Shown here: positions 1-10,803 of the stretch, in pieces
How positions within the stretch are numbered: position 1 is the stretch's first letter
Layout of the letters: each line of letters opens with the position of its first letter
Assembly: GCA_964036045.1 (NCBI GenBank)
Contig: OZ038382.1
Location: forward strand, 10,406,235-10,470,234
Source: Eutreptiella sp. 'Long Island Sound 2002'
Lineage: Eukaryota; Euglenozoa; Euglenophyceae; Eutreptiales; Eutreptiaceae
Length of the DNA: 64,000 nt
Direction of reading: 5' to 3'
Made by a program: the position numbers and the translations under genes
The notes under the pieces: generated by a model
Database searches by the model: none
What the model was told of the DNA's origin: nothing
The model's input: only the letters and a program-made list of their open reading frames with translations

Positions 1-539
1 CCAGGTCCTGGGCGCTACCGGAGCGTCCCCGTCAGAACTCCGCGGGACAGGTCACCTTGAACCCCTTGTTCCGCAATTTGCGGGCCATCCTCATGAAACG
101 GCTCCTCTTCTTAGCGTTGCCGTCATCACCACCTTCATGCTCACGCTTGACTCCTTGTTCTCGCTCAGCCTGCATCTGCGAGCGTGTGGTAGGACCAGAC
201 TGCCCTCCAGAGGGCTCGGAGTTCCCCCCTGGATTAGGGTTGGGGTTGCCTCCGTTTTTTGAGACATGGCGGTTTTCCGCCCAAAAACATCATCACAAAC
301 TGCTCACAATGCGAGGTTCCTCGAAGGGCAGCCGCGGGAATGGAACCAGTACAAATAGATCATGACACTGTAAAATTCCCTGGGTGCAAAGCACTGCCAA
401 GTGAGGCACCAATAGCCTAGGGAGAGTGACAAATGGCAATCAAATATTGCTGGGCTACCAACGGGAGAGGAAGCAGTTTGAAAGGCGTGATGAAACTGTA
501 GGAGATAGGGCATGACCAGAGTCCTGTTGGAGTAACACT

Positions 540-883
540 TCTGGATCGTCAGAAAAATGCAGTGGTCTGTAAGACTGAAAAAGAACCTGAGCTCTGTGAC
601 AGATGGATCATCCCAGGAAGACAGAGTCCACAGTTAAGCAGACATATAAACAGGGTAAGAGGGCTTGAAACTGGGAAATAGGGTCATCTGTAGAAAGACA
701 AAATAATAGAAAATAAATAAGGGCCTGGGTTTGCAGGTTTCTGTGAAAATGGGGTGCCTGTTTGTCTGGATCGTCAGAAAAATCCAGTGGTCTGTAGGAC
801 TGAAAAAGAACGTGAGCTCTGCGACAGATGGATCATCCCAGGAAGACAGAGTTCACAGATAAGCAGACATATAAACCTGGGTA
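540..883. repeat. Direct repeat of about 115 bp, two copies 228 bp apart
   Basis: 540-655 and 768-883 are nearly the same sequence, both beginning CTGGATCGTCAGAAAAAT and differing at a handful of sites. They sit at the 3' end of LINE-A. The LINE-A open frame ends inside the right-hand copy, so the left copy lies in the 3' UTR. Confidence 0.85.
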
Positions 884-3800
884 TGCTGGCACCACGAAAA
901 GAGAAAGAACTGAATTGGCGAACGTGATATGAGGGGGGGGGGGAGCTGTGGTTATGGGAAAATGGGGGGCAGGTGGGATGTATGGTTTTTTTTTGGGGGG
1001 GGGGGGGGGGGGGGGCTTTCATGCATCTTGCTGAAGGGGGGGGGGGGTTCAGCCGGCGTCTTTTTGGAGCAGAGTCGAGAGGTTTTGGGAGGTGGTGGCG
1101 AGAAGTGGTGAAATTCAAGAGTGGAGATGAAGTTGAGGGAGAAGATGTTGTGTTAGGGAAGTTGTGGGGTGTGAGGTTCAAGCGGTGGAATTTTGATGAA
1201 GGTTTTGTTTTGTGAGAGGAGCGACTTTGGTAGGGGTGTTTGTTGGTGGGTTTGTTGTGTGGTTGTTTCTTTGGATAGGTAAGTTTTGTTGGAGCACTGG
1301 AGGAGGTGCTGAGGTCAGACATTGGTGTAAACCAGGGGTTGTCAGGGGCGTGAGGCTCGAGGTGATGAAGGTTTAGAGGGTTTGTAATGAACCAGTCTCT
1401 GATAGACTCCAAGGCTTTCGAAAGGGGTTTGCGACGATGTTGGAGGGCTTTGATGAGTGAGTTTATATGGTGAGCATAAGTGGTGTTTCTGTGTGGGGTT
1501 CGGAGAAGGTTGCTGAGAGAGTTCGGGACAAGGGTTTTGAAATAATTGCGGACTTCTCCCCTAGGAGCAGTGGGGATCCAGTTTGTTACGGTGTGGCGGA
1601 AGGGCAGTGGCCATGTGTTGTTGAAGAGTTCGCGAAGGTGAATTGTAGAGGTTCAGTATGAGAGAGTTGACAGGGGGTCCAAAGGGTGAATGAGGGAGCA
1701 CATCGGGCATTTAAAATCATTGAGGATGAAGTGAGGTTTGTAGCCTTTACAAGAGAAAAGGCCGTTCACCCATTTAAATGAGAACACGGAGAACCATGAA
1801 GAGTGTAGAAAGTAGTCATTGCTGAGTGAGAGATGGATGTTGTTATGATGATGTTGAGGGAGTTGAGTGGTCAAATTGTTGTAAGAAATGTTTCCGGGAA
1901 GTATGCTGAAACCGATGGTAAGGATGGGGGAGGTGACTGATGGGAGGTAGTTGTTGGGGTGTTGGTATTGATTGTGAGGAATCCAGTTTGCGATAGAGTC
2001 AGCGATTTTGTTTCCCAGGATGTCGACGTGTCCTTTGCACCAAACGAAGAGTGGAGCAAGTTTACATTGGTTGAGTGAGGACCAAATCAAGTAGCACCAA
2101 AAAGAGAAAGGATCGATGGAGGAGGACAAAGGGAAGTGGGAGTGTGACATGATGTAGTTTAAGGTACTGCAGGTTGAGAGGTTGTCGATTGGGATGATGA
2201 TGGGTTGAGGTAATGAGTGTAGAGGAAAGGCTGAGAGCATGAGAATGCTGTAGATTTCTGCGGGGTAGGAGCCTTTAATGGGGCAGGTGGAAGTTATGGC
2301 TAGCGTTGAGGAAGGGGTGGTGATAATGGCGGCAGAGCCGGATGGTAATAGAGGTTAGGTAGGGTTGTTGGAACCATCAGTGTAAATGATGGTGGCGGTG
2401 GGGTGATGTTGAATAGCTTCGATGAAGTCGTGACAGCCCCAAAAGTCAAGAGTGCCACTGGGAGGAATGACATCTTTGAGATCAAACTGGATGTATGTTC
2501 TGGTGGAGCGCGTCGAACTGAAGGGGTAGGGGAAGGGGGTAGAATGTGTGCTGGAGAGTGGGATGGTGGAGAAAGGGGATGGATCGAGGGTTTTTTGTGA
2601 GGGGACTTTGAACCGGTGGTGTGATTTCAGGGCCATGATGGCGTCTCCGAAGTCTACATCTGTGGATGTGGGGTTTTGTTTGATGATGGTACCAGTTGCC
2701 CATCGTTGGCTGAGTGTGGGGTGAGTCTTTGTGCGGGTATAGGAGTACGAAGTTGGGGTTGTGGTTGAGAGGAAGCACTCAAACTGAACTTGGACGGTGG
2801 TGTAGAGAGGGATGGTGGTGAGTGGGGCTGGGTTTGAGTTTGGGACGTTGTGCAGAGATATGTTGATGAAGTTTGCTGAGTCGACAGAGAATGATTGGAG
2901 AAGGTTTGGAGATGAGGTTGGCTGAGAGAGAGCATAGAGGACAGCTTCATTGGTTGGTCTAGGTCCTTCTTTGAGGAGGTACCGAGTTATATGGTTGACG
3001 GTTTGCTGATGAACTTTTAACTTGAGGGAGGTTATGTGCAGCTGAAAGTGAGCGCGGTTCCCATATTTGGTTTTTGTTGGAGTGGGTTTGGATAGATGGC
3101 CTTGTTTAGAAATGTAAGACCAAATAGCGCTGTCAAGGGAGTTGAGTAGATTTTCTGGGAGTGAATTGTAAGTTAGGCGGTAGGTGAGAGAGGGAATGAG
3201 TTGTGAATTGCTGAGTTTAATAAGCTCGGTGTAGGAGAGTGGGAGAGGAGCAAGGTCGTCGAAGAAAGAAGAAATGGTGTTAGTGAGGAGAGTGTGCATG
3301 TGTTTGTTTTGGGTTTTGTGAAAGAAGTACGTGCCTAGGTATTTGTAGTGTGTGCGGGGGTTACCTGATTTGTCATATGTAGAGAAATGTATGTGTGGGG
3401 AGATGCGGATGGTAACGTGTGGGGTGTTGTTAAGTGCGTGAAGTTCAGATTTTTCTTGGTTAAAAAGTAGTCCGTATTTGGGTCCGGTGTGGAAGAGGAA
3501 GTAAAGAATTGTGTGGAGGATTTTGGGGTCGGAAGATTGAAGACCGAGATCATCTATAAAAGCGTATAGGTGTTGTTGCTTTGGGAGGAGAAGAGTGAGT
3601 AAATGGCGAATGATGGGGTCGATGAAGAGGCAAAACAAGATTGGAGAGAGGGGACATCCTTGCCTGAGTCCGCGGGTGCTCATTGCCTCATGGAGGGTGT
3701 GGTTGTTGACAGAGGCAAGATCAGCAGGGTAGCTGTAGAGTTGTTGTATGAGAGTAATGATAAAGCAGGGAAAGTTGTAGTTGCGTAAAATTTGAAAAAG

Positions 3801-4100
3801 GGCCTGAGGAGGGACGGAGTTGAAGGCTTTGTTGAGGTTGAGGTAGAGGTGGTATAGGTTGGGGTTGGTAGAAAGGTTGGAGATCATGGAGAAAATGTGG
3901 TCGGTGCAACCGTGGTTTGGTAGCCCCCCAAATTGTGAGGCGGATAAAAGGGAGTGTTCAAGGGTGAGAAAAATAATAACGTGAGTGGCGTAGGAAGCTA
4001 GAAGCTTGTATTTTGAAGTAAGTAGTGAGATGGCCCTGTAGTTGGAGGGAATTTGAGGGTCCCCATTCTGAAAGAGAGGGATGACTTTGGCGCGAAGCCA
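774..4100 (-). pseudogene. LINE-A ORF fragment: reverse transcriptase, RNase H, C-terminal tail
   Basis: One frame runs from the truncation point to 774 with only two stops, TAA at 2355-2357 and TGA at 1653-1655. It starts at the N-terminal RT block (PSNYRAISLL, about 4050). The motif A region reads NLNKAFNSV where family members have Asp. Motif B is GLRQGCPLSPILF. Motif C is FIDD instead of F/YADD (about 3550). RNase H follows with TDGS (about 2370), AEIYS (about 2265), IDNLS (about 2190) and GHVDILGNKIAD (about 2010), that is the Asp-Glu-Asp set plus the His motif. A CPMC cysteine pair lies near 1705. The last part is Pro/Ser/Thr-rich and crosses long C runs. The changed motif A residue and two stops mean it is inactive. 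RT plus RNase H fits I-type LINEs, but the clade is not settled. Confidence 0.85.
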
Positions 4101-6471
4101 TTGGGGTTTCCTCCGTTCTTGTCCATGTTCTTGTTGTCCCTGTCTGGCTGGCGGTTAGCGCCTCCTCCTCGTCCACCTTCACTTTTGTCTTGCCCTTGTC
4201 CACGTCCTTTCGACTTGCCCTTGCCGGAGTCGTTGCCTTTGCCTTTGCCTCCACCTTTGCCAGAGCCTTTGCCAGGATCCTCACCCTTCAGCTTCGCCAA
4301 CAGGCGCTGCTTGTGGTAGCACTCATCCTCGTAGTGCTTCCTCTTACCACAGAAGGCACAGGTGCTGGTACACATGTAGTGATCTGGCAGCTTCGCCTTG
4401 GCGCCGGTGTTGGTCTCCTGCTGCTTCCCTTGGACTACGAAGCAGTCTCTCTGCTCGCAGTCAGGGGCGTGCTGCAGGTGGCCCTGCTCGTCTCTGGCAT
4501 CACACCAGAAGAGCTCCTTGACGTTTTCCATGATACGGGCGTGTTTGGGGGTAGTCCCCTGCCCAGGTCTGGATGCTTGGTACCCTTTGCCATGGCCTCC
4601 AGAGCCTCCACCTCCAGGACGGTAATTGTTCAAGTGCTGGTCGCTCTCCTTCTCCAGCGCCAGCTCCAGGAGTAGTACACATAGATCCTCGTAGTGGAGG
4701 GCTCTAGCCTTGCGCTCTGCCGTTGAACGGCACTCGTCCCACAGCTCTCGAGGGAGCTTAGCCACCAACCAGAAAAGCAGGTCGTTGCTGCTGTAGGAAC
4801 CGGGCGTCAGTCGTCCAGCCCAGTGATCCAAGTCAGCCAATAGCTCAGAGACCCTGCCAGGTTTGGGGTTGTTCGGCAGCATGGGCAGGTTCTGGATCTC
4901 GGCCCTGATGTAGAGGTCGGTTTCATAGGTGGGGTACTGCCTCTCCAAAGCAACCAACACATCGGCAAAGGTGCCGGACTTAGTCACGATCTGTTTGACC
5001 TGCTTCTCCAGGTCCTTGGTCTTGCAACAATGCAGGAGCAGATCGCACTTGACCCGTCCACTAGCGTGGGTTTGGCCGGTCAATCGGAGAAACCGGCCAA
5101 AATTCTCAGCGAACTCGCTGAGGTCCTTGCCTGTGAACTCAGGCAGGTTCACCACGATCTTGGAGGTGGCAATAGCCTTAGCCTCCTGAGACCTGCGTCC
5201 CCCAGGGCGTCGGGTCTTCTTCTTCTTCTTCTTCTACTTCCGACTTGGGTTCTCGGGGTCCTCCGGGTCGTCGTCCTCCGACGGCGAACCAGAAGTCATC
5301 GACGGCGGTTCATCATCGGAGGGATCTCCTCCTAGGTCACTGGAGCCGTAGGGCTCCACATCCACCATTGCCCTAAGGGCTGTCAGCCCCAGCCGGTCCA
5401 GCTCGGCTCTCGTAGAATTCTCCACGTGACTGTAGGGTGGCCGGGCCGTCCTCGGCACGAAAGCACTTCTAGGTATCGCTGCAGGGGTCAGCATCGGTCG
5501 GCTCCTCAGGCTCCCCAGGGTGTTTGTCAGCCCTGCCACCAGGTGGTTGGCCTGTACTCGATGGGGTGACATTCCCACCGTGGTAGGTGACGCTTGGGGC
5601 GGTATCAGGGGCTCCAGTTTATCTCGAATCTCTTGAGTGAGGGCACCAACAATTTTGGAGGTGGCTCCTCGGAGCACCTCGTTGATCTCCGACCGCGTCA
5701 GGGACCTGTTGGAGGATCTCCCCGATCCTCTACTCCTGCTCCCGCATGACTCAGGTCCTCTCCTCAACCCACTCAAGGTTGCATACCCAGGAACATCCAC
5801 ATAGGCTCCCGTAGCGGGTAGAGGATGGTGATAGTCAGCCGCATACCATCGCGGCGCAGAACTGGAGGTCATCGGCTCACTGGTAGTAGTTGCCTCTGGA
5901 AACGCAGTGGTAGGTGGGTTCACACAATAGGCAGGGTAGGTAGGCACACCAGTAAAGCCTATGCCCTCAGCCATAGGCGGGCTGGTTATGGGTGTGGATG
6001 TTGCAGCGGCTGGGTCTGGAGTTGGGAGTGTGGTGGTCATAGGAGAGGGTGATGCGTGGAGGCCAGAAGCGCTTGCTGCGCCCTCGAAGGTATGATCATT
6101 CGTCAGGTTGTGCCCTTGATCTGCTCCGTCGTCTGCTATGCCTTCTCCAGCATCCTTCTCTCTCTGTCTCTTTCTCTTCACAGGATGGGTGTCCACCTCC
6201 TCGACTGAGAGGGCCCGGAAGGCCGACTGAAGTCCTTCCATCGAATCCTCCGCCACGTCCACTCGCCCATGTAAGGGCTCTGAAGGTACAGCGCTAGGTC
6301 CAGGTCCAGGTTCACCAGGTGCTGGCATTGCTGGTGCCTCAGGCGCCGTCTTCACGTCGGTGTCCTCTTTCTTTGTGTGCATATTCGTTCGCCCTTCTTG
6401 CTTATATATGACTCATCTCGGCGCACTGGATGTACGGCACGGGGTTGCTGCTGGTACGCAGAGACAGTCTG

Positions 6472-6484
6472 CCTCTTGCTGGCA
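6472..6484 (-). other. Degenerate primer-binding site of gypsy copy 1
   Basis: CCTCTTGCTGGCA on the + strand sits at the position of the intact CCTCTGCTACCA site of copy 2, immediately beside the LTR. It retains only partial complementarity to initiator tRNA-Met. Confidence 0.6.
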
Positions 6485-7276
6485 GAAGGTTTTATAGTGA
6501 TTTTAACACTGTGTGTTTGTTGTGCCTCTCCTGCTGCTTGCTGCTGGTGTAAGGTTTCCTGCTGCTTGTTTTTGATGAGGAACATTTTTTATTGCTGAAA
6601 TCCAACCAATCCAGGATATCCCAAGCCAGAGATAAGCAAGTAGAAGATAAACAGGATCAAAGCATGAAGGGCTGCAGACACAAAGAGTTAGATAAAGAAA
6701 ACTATCAACAATAGACCATAGCAATTAGCATACATTGCAACTCAGGATGAAATATTTTACATGTTTGAGAAAAACTGATTGGAAAACTGCCCCAAGGGCT
6801 CACTCTCATCCACAGTGCCATCTTGAGATATGCACTCTTTGTTTTTGGGTCCCATAGGTGCTGAGGTGGCATGGCATGTGGCGATGAGGTCATTGCCATG
6901 TCACATGGGATATTCCTACTTAGCTAGGCTGACTGGGAATTGAACCTAGGACCTCTCAAAAAGAGGTGCCCCAGCCCCCTAGGGTGCATACCACTAGGAT
7001 AGCTAAGAATTCATGAAAAACCATAGATAAATTCATAGGCTCTGCCTTCAGTATATCAGTGCCTCAGCAACCTAGAAAAAGATGTTTTAGTGCCTATAGC
7101 TTGGGGATAAAGGGGTCCACACCACATCCTGATTTAGTGTTTGGTTCCATAGGTCAAAATGTGTTATCACCACTTTTGGTTGGGCCAATACTAAGATAGA
7201 AATGCCTGTGTGCTTAGAGCACCTCCAATACAACTAAAGTATACCCTAAAGCATTGGAAAAGCACTTTTTCTTACT
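6484..7276 (-). repeat. 5' LTR of gypsy copy 1
   Basis: About 793 bp, homologous over its length to the LTRs at 7809-8592 and 26016-26802, but with many substitutions and small indels. It ends, like them, with CTTTTTCTTACT at 7276 on the + strand. It contains the tRNA-like block at 6919-7007. It lies directly upstream of the PBS remnant and gag. Confidence 0.86.
6919..7007 (-). other. tRNA-like block inside the LTR (copy 1)
   Basis: Minus strand: TAGCTAAG-type 8-bp inverted ends (6919-6926 and 7000-7007) enclose an A-box-like stretch ending CTAGTGGTATGC and a B-box-like GGTTCAATTCC. The order and spacing fit a tRNA-derived Pol III unit. The T-arm stem is damaged in this copy. Confidence 0.5.
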
Positions 7277-7803
7277 TAGTAGCTATTTTCAGGCCAAGCT
7301 GGAGCTATTCTCTGCTACTATAGACCAGTTGGCACCTGAAGTGCAGTGTCAGCGACCTCCTGGAGGTTTCATGGCCTTCAGAGAGATACTTTTACCTACT
7401 AAAATGAACCTGCATATGAGGGCAAGGTCCCATATGCATCACCCCCTCCCTCAAAAGGTTTCTGTGAGCTTTGTTTGCAGAGACCTCTAAGGGGTAAAAG
7501 TAACTCATGCTTTGCCCTATTTCCCTTTCCTGCTGCAGTGTTTGGAAACAACACCCGTCCTGAAAAACCAGAGTCCCTGGGCAAGAAGACATAGGCAAAA
7601 GAAGCGAGTATAAAACACTTTGGTTTAAGTAAAATGTGTGGTTCAAACAACCATAAAAATAAGTAAATTACAAACAAACAATAGCAAGAATGGAAAGAAA
7701 ATAGAAGTATTTGCCACATATACTCCTGAATATATATCACTGGGTCTCTCACAGGACTGGCAGGAATGGCAAGGGGCTGAGAAAAATCCGACAAATAAGA
7801 AGA
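7277..7803. other. Spacer between the two gypsy copies, no gene seen
   Basis: 527 bp of AT-balanced single-copy-looking DNA between the 5' LTR of copy 1 and the target duplication of copy 2. Open frames are short and show no family motif. I see no repeat shared with the rest of the window. Confidence 0.6.
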
Positions 7804-7808
7804 GAAGA
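7804..7808. repeat. Target-site duplication AGAGA (left)
   Basis: AGAGA lies directly before the LTR start at 7809 and again directly after the other LTR end at 26803-26807. A 5-bp duplication is the expected size for a gypsy integrase. Confidence 0.75.
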
Positions 7809-8592
7809 AAAGTTTATAGTGGTTTCAGCACTGTGTTTTTGCTCCTCCTGCTGCTTGCTGTTGGTGTAGGGTTTCCTGCTGCTTGTTTTTGGAGATGAAA
7901 ACCTTTTGTTTGCAGAAATATAGTCAATCCAGGATAACCCAAGCCAGAGGTGTGCAAGGAGAAGAGAATTCAGGATCAAAGCATGAAGGGCTGCAGTGTA
8001 AACAGTGAAAGATGAAAGGATATTCACAGAAACTACAGCTCAGGTCAAATCGGAATGCATATTCACAAAGATAGCTGAAATGTTTTGGAAAAGAGTTGGA
8101 AAACTGCCCCATGGTCACTCTATCTCCATAGTGCCATCTCAGGAGATGTGCACTCTTTGTTTTGGGTCCCATATGTGCTGAGGTGGCAGGGCATGTGGCG
8201 ATGAGGTCACTGCCATGTCACATGGGATCTTCCTACTTAGCTAGGCTGACCAGGAATTGAACCCAGGACCTCTCAAAAAGAGGTGCCCAGCCCCCTAGTG
8301 TGCATACCACTAGGATAGCTAAGAATTCATGGAAAAACACAGATAAATTCATAGGCTCTGCCTTGGATATGTCAGTTCTCAGTCAACTCAGGAAAAGATG
8401 ATTTGCCTCACATTGAAAGGGGATTAAGGGGTCCACTCCAAATCCTGATTGAGTGTTTGGTTCCATAGGTCAAAATGTGTTATCACCACTTTTGGTGGGA
8501 CCAATACTAAGATAGAAATGCCTGGATGCTCAGTGCATCTCTAATACAACTAGAGTATGCCTCAAAGCAATGGAAAAGCACTTTTTCTTACT
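7809..8592 (-). repeat. 3' LTR of gypsy copy 2
   Basis: On the minus strand the LTR starts AGTAAGAAAAAGTGC and ends ACTTTTCT, so the termini are AG...CT rather than the usual TG...CA. It is abutted by the polypurine tract on its upstream side and by AGAGA on its downstream side. A TATAAAC motif lies only about 10 bp from its 3' end. It carries the tRNA-like block at 8236-8323. Confidence 0.86.
8236..8323 (-). other. tRNA-like block inside the LTR (copy 2, 3' LTR)
   Basis: The 8-bp inverted ends CTTAGCTA (8236-8243) and TAGCTAAG (8316-8323) enclose an A-box-like segment ending CTAGTGGTATGC and a T-arm-like CTGGGTTCAATTCCTGG that can pair with G-U wobbles. The T-arm and following GTCAG resemble the 3' half of tRNA-Glu. 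The A box is a few bases longer than standard. Confidence 0.55.
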
Positions 8593-8600
8593 CCCCCCTT
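8593..8600 (-). other. Polypurine tract of gypsy copy 2
   Basis: Minus strand AAGGGGGG sits immediately upstream of the 3' LTR start, the expected place for the plus-strand primer of reverse transcription. This fixes the LTR edge at 8592. Confidence 0.75.
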
Positions 8601-10803
8601 GTGCTGTGGTGGCCACCACTGTCGCATTTTAGGAAAAAGGGAATTTTTCTTGGCCTTTCCTTGGTTTCCACATCTACTGTAAAATACCTATAGCTTCCCT
8701 CACAAAGAAAAATGGGCGCTCACCATGGCTGGCGCTCTTTTGCTGCTCTGTTTGTAACATTTCCTACAGAGACTCAGCGCTCATGGCGCTGCCGGGGCTC
8801 CTGTGGCTTGGTTGGGTTAGTTTGGGTGCATGCCAAAACATGTGCATGTGCATCCCTCCCTCCAAGACGCAGCGCGACACAAACCCAACGCAAGACACAA
8901 CATACACACTCGCATGGGTTCTCGTAAACCTGCTGGCGACCTGTGACCTGTCTTAGGGCGGAGGGAGTCGTGAAAAAATTTAATTGCCCCTTGGTGGGGT
9001 CTTGGGTTCTGCTCAGTCTCTCCAGGCTGCTGCGTTTCGGCCCCAACACGGCCTACTCAGCGGAGCTGCGCGTGGGTATCTGCAGAGGCAGGAATGGGAG
9101 AATTATGGACGAATCCACGCAAAAACGAAGCGACGACACCAAAATCCGTCAAATGACGGCCTAGAATTTTTCTGAAACAACACACCTGAGCAGAATCCAA
9201 TTGTGCATCAGAAGCACATTTTTATAAAAATTATAGTCATCTCTGGATTTTTTAAATCCAGAAATTCATACGCATAAAAAGGCGGCGCGCAGGAGCGGCT
9301 CCTAGCGAAGCGCCGGAAAATGGAGAAATAATGGAATTATAAACGTATGTCTCACGTAGTCTTGAAAATGACGAGACACACATTAATAAATAAACATACA
9401 GATTCCACCCACACTAATAGAAGTATCAAAAATTCAAGAATTCGAAATTCAACGAAAAAGCCTTCAATGAATCAGGTATAAACTACAGGTATGCTCGTCT
9501 CGTATGCCGCATACACATTGCTCGTCTCGTGTCTCCGTGAACGAGTCTTGTAGCAGCGCTAACACCGATAGGACGCGATAGAGGGATTGATTAGAAAGAT
9601 TGCAGATGATTAGAGGTCAGATCAGGGTGATTAGACATACACACAAGTGCATAGCAACGTTCTTCGCGTGCGCCCCTCACTTGCTCTCTCTCTCCAGCGG
9701 TAGGTAAGGTGAGTAAGCCCAGGCGGGGCCACCCCCTGGCGGAGTTCGTGATTGAGGTACAGATGGGCAGGTTTGCCCAAAACGCTCGTGCATGCTCGCG
9801 CATTCACACACGCATTAAAGGGTAGGCCACGCGAAGTGCGCACGGTAAACCTTGTTTAGGCTACCCAGGGGCTCCTCGGTATGTTCTTTAAGAGTACCTG
9901 AGGAGTCCCTTAACGCTTGCTTGCTTGACAGGGGTAGCTGATTCGTCAGCGTGTTTGCGGACAGTGTATTATAGGTCACACTGAGAACCGTATAATACGG
10001 GGAGTGTGGCTTGGTTCCTCCGCCGCAAACGCCCCTTCATTTGCCTTTGCTTTACAGGTGGGCAGGTAGGGTGATTGGTGCGGCAGCAAACCATTTTTTT
10101 CATGCCCTGCTAAACAAGGGCGCAGATCACACAAACAAATAACTCCCCTCTGCCTGTGGCAGAGCAGGGAGTCCGACTTCTTCGACATCTGCGCCGTGCA
10201 CGCAAAAAGAGGACCTCCTCCCTCCAAGCCCTAGCAGCGCTGTGTTCTCTTGTCATTTCACAGGAGGGTCGCTAGGACCCACAACATGTTCTTCAACAAC
10301 ACCAAGTAGAGTGTGCGTGTAGGAGTGGTAGTCCTGAGTGGGGGCTTGAGCCAGTTGCACCAGTGCTCGCCCACCAGGATGGTGCCACTGTAGGGTGTGT
10401 AGGACCTGTAGTGCGTGTGTCACTGTCCCACCCGTTTCCTGCAATTTTAGCAGGGTTGGTGGGCTGTGGCAGTGGTTAGGTCAGTGTTTTGGCCATATAG
10501 CAAAACGGCGTTTTCATGCCTTCATAGCTTTTGGCCACCCGTCCCTGTAGTAGACAGATAGGTAGGGAAAACAATACCTGGATTAGTACGCTGGGTATTC
10601 CCCAAAGGTTTTGCGCCAGCACAGAAATTGGGCGCTTAGGGGAGGGGAGACCCGGGGCGTACCCCGTGGCATCAATAAGCCAACCCTCCAGGTTTAGCAG
10701 GCGTGCAGACTTGGGTATAATTAGGACACCACTTCTGCGGCTTGCTCTCAGGACCTTAGGAATAGCACACTCACACATACGCTTTGGCAGGTAAGGGTAA
10801 GGT
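8601..10803 (-). other. 3' non-coding region of gypsy copy 2
   Basis: 2.2 kb between the pol stop and the polypurine tract. Only short frames occur, none with an envelope-like or other recognisable motif. The length is unusual for a gypsy element without env, so a decayed extra gene or captured DNA is possible, but nothing in the sequence identifies it. Confidence 0.6.

Larger units (their letters stand above)
257..4101 (-). mobile_element. LINE-A: 5'-truncated non-LTR retrotransposon nested in gag
   Basis: The insert is bounded by a 16-bp direct repeat of gag sequence, TGGGGTTGCCTCCGTT at 241-256 and the same with one change at 4102-4117. Copy 2 has this sequence once (around 23645-23660), so it is the target-site duplication. 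Reading on the minus strand, the body begins inside the reverse transcriptase domain and ends with a short A run at 260-257. This is the usual 5'-truncated product of target-primed reverse transcription. It carries RT and RNase H but no endonuclease, which would have been in the missing 5' part. Confidence 0.87.
35..6382 (-). pseudogene. gag: gag of gypsy copy 1, interrupted by a stop codon and a LINE insertion
   Basis: The ATG at 6382-6380 corresponds to the gag start of copy 2. The frame is open to a TAG at 5236-5234, in the Lys-rich AAG tract where copy 2 keeps a Lys codon. It then continues in the same frame to 4102, where LINE-A interrupts, and resumes at 256 to the UGA at 34-32. Visible parts match copy 2: an acidic/Pro-Ser-rich N-terminal half, a Lys/Arg tract, a capsid-like central region, and a CCHC zinc knuckle near 4360-4320 (Cys-x2-Cys-x4-His-x4-Cys), followed by a Gly/Lys-rich basic tail. 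Not functional as it stands. Gag would form the particle and bind RNA. Confidence 0.88.
1..7276 (-). mobile_element. Ty3/gypsy chromovirus-like element, copy 1 (5' LTR plus gag, runs off window)
   Basis: Reading on the minus strand, the order is LTR (7276-6484), degenerate primer-binding site, leader, gag (from 6382) and the gag stop at 32-34. The pol part would lie beyond base 1. Its gag aligns along its length with gag of copy 2 (23436-25916), but the LTR is clearly more diverged from the other two LTRs than those are from each other, so this is the older insertion. It is broken by a nonsense codon and by the nested LINE-A. Its outer target duplication cannot be checked because the other end is outside the window. 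Confidence 0.88.

Noticed and set aside
929-1215. Gly-rich + strand frames
   Set aside because: They are the complement of the Pro-rich tail of the LINE-A frame across G runs.
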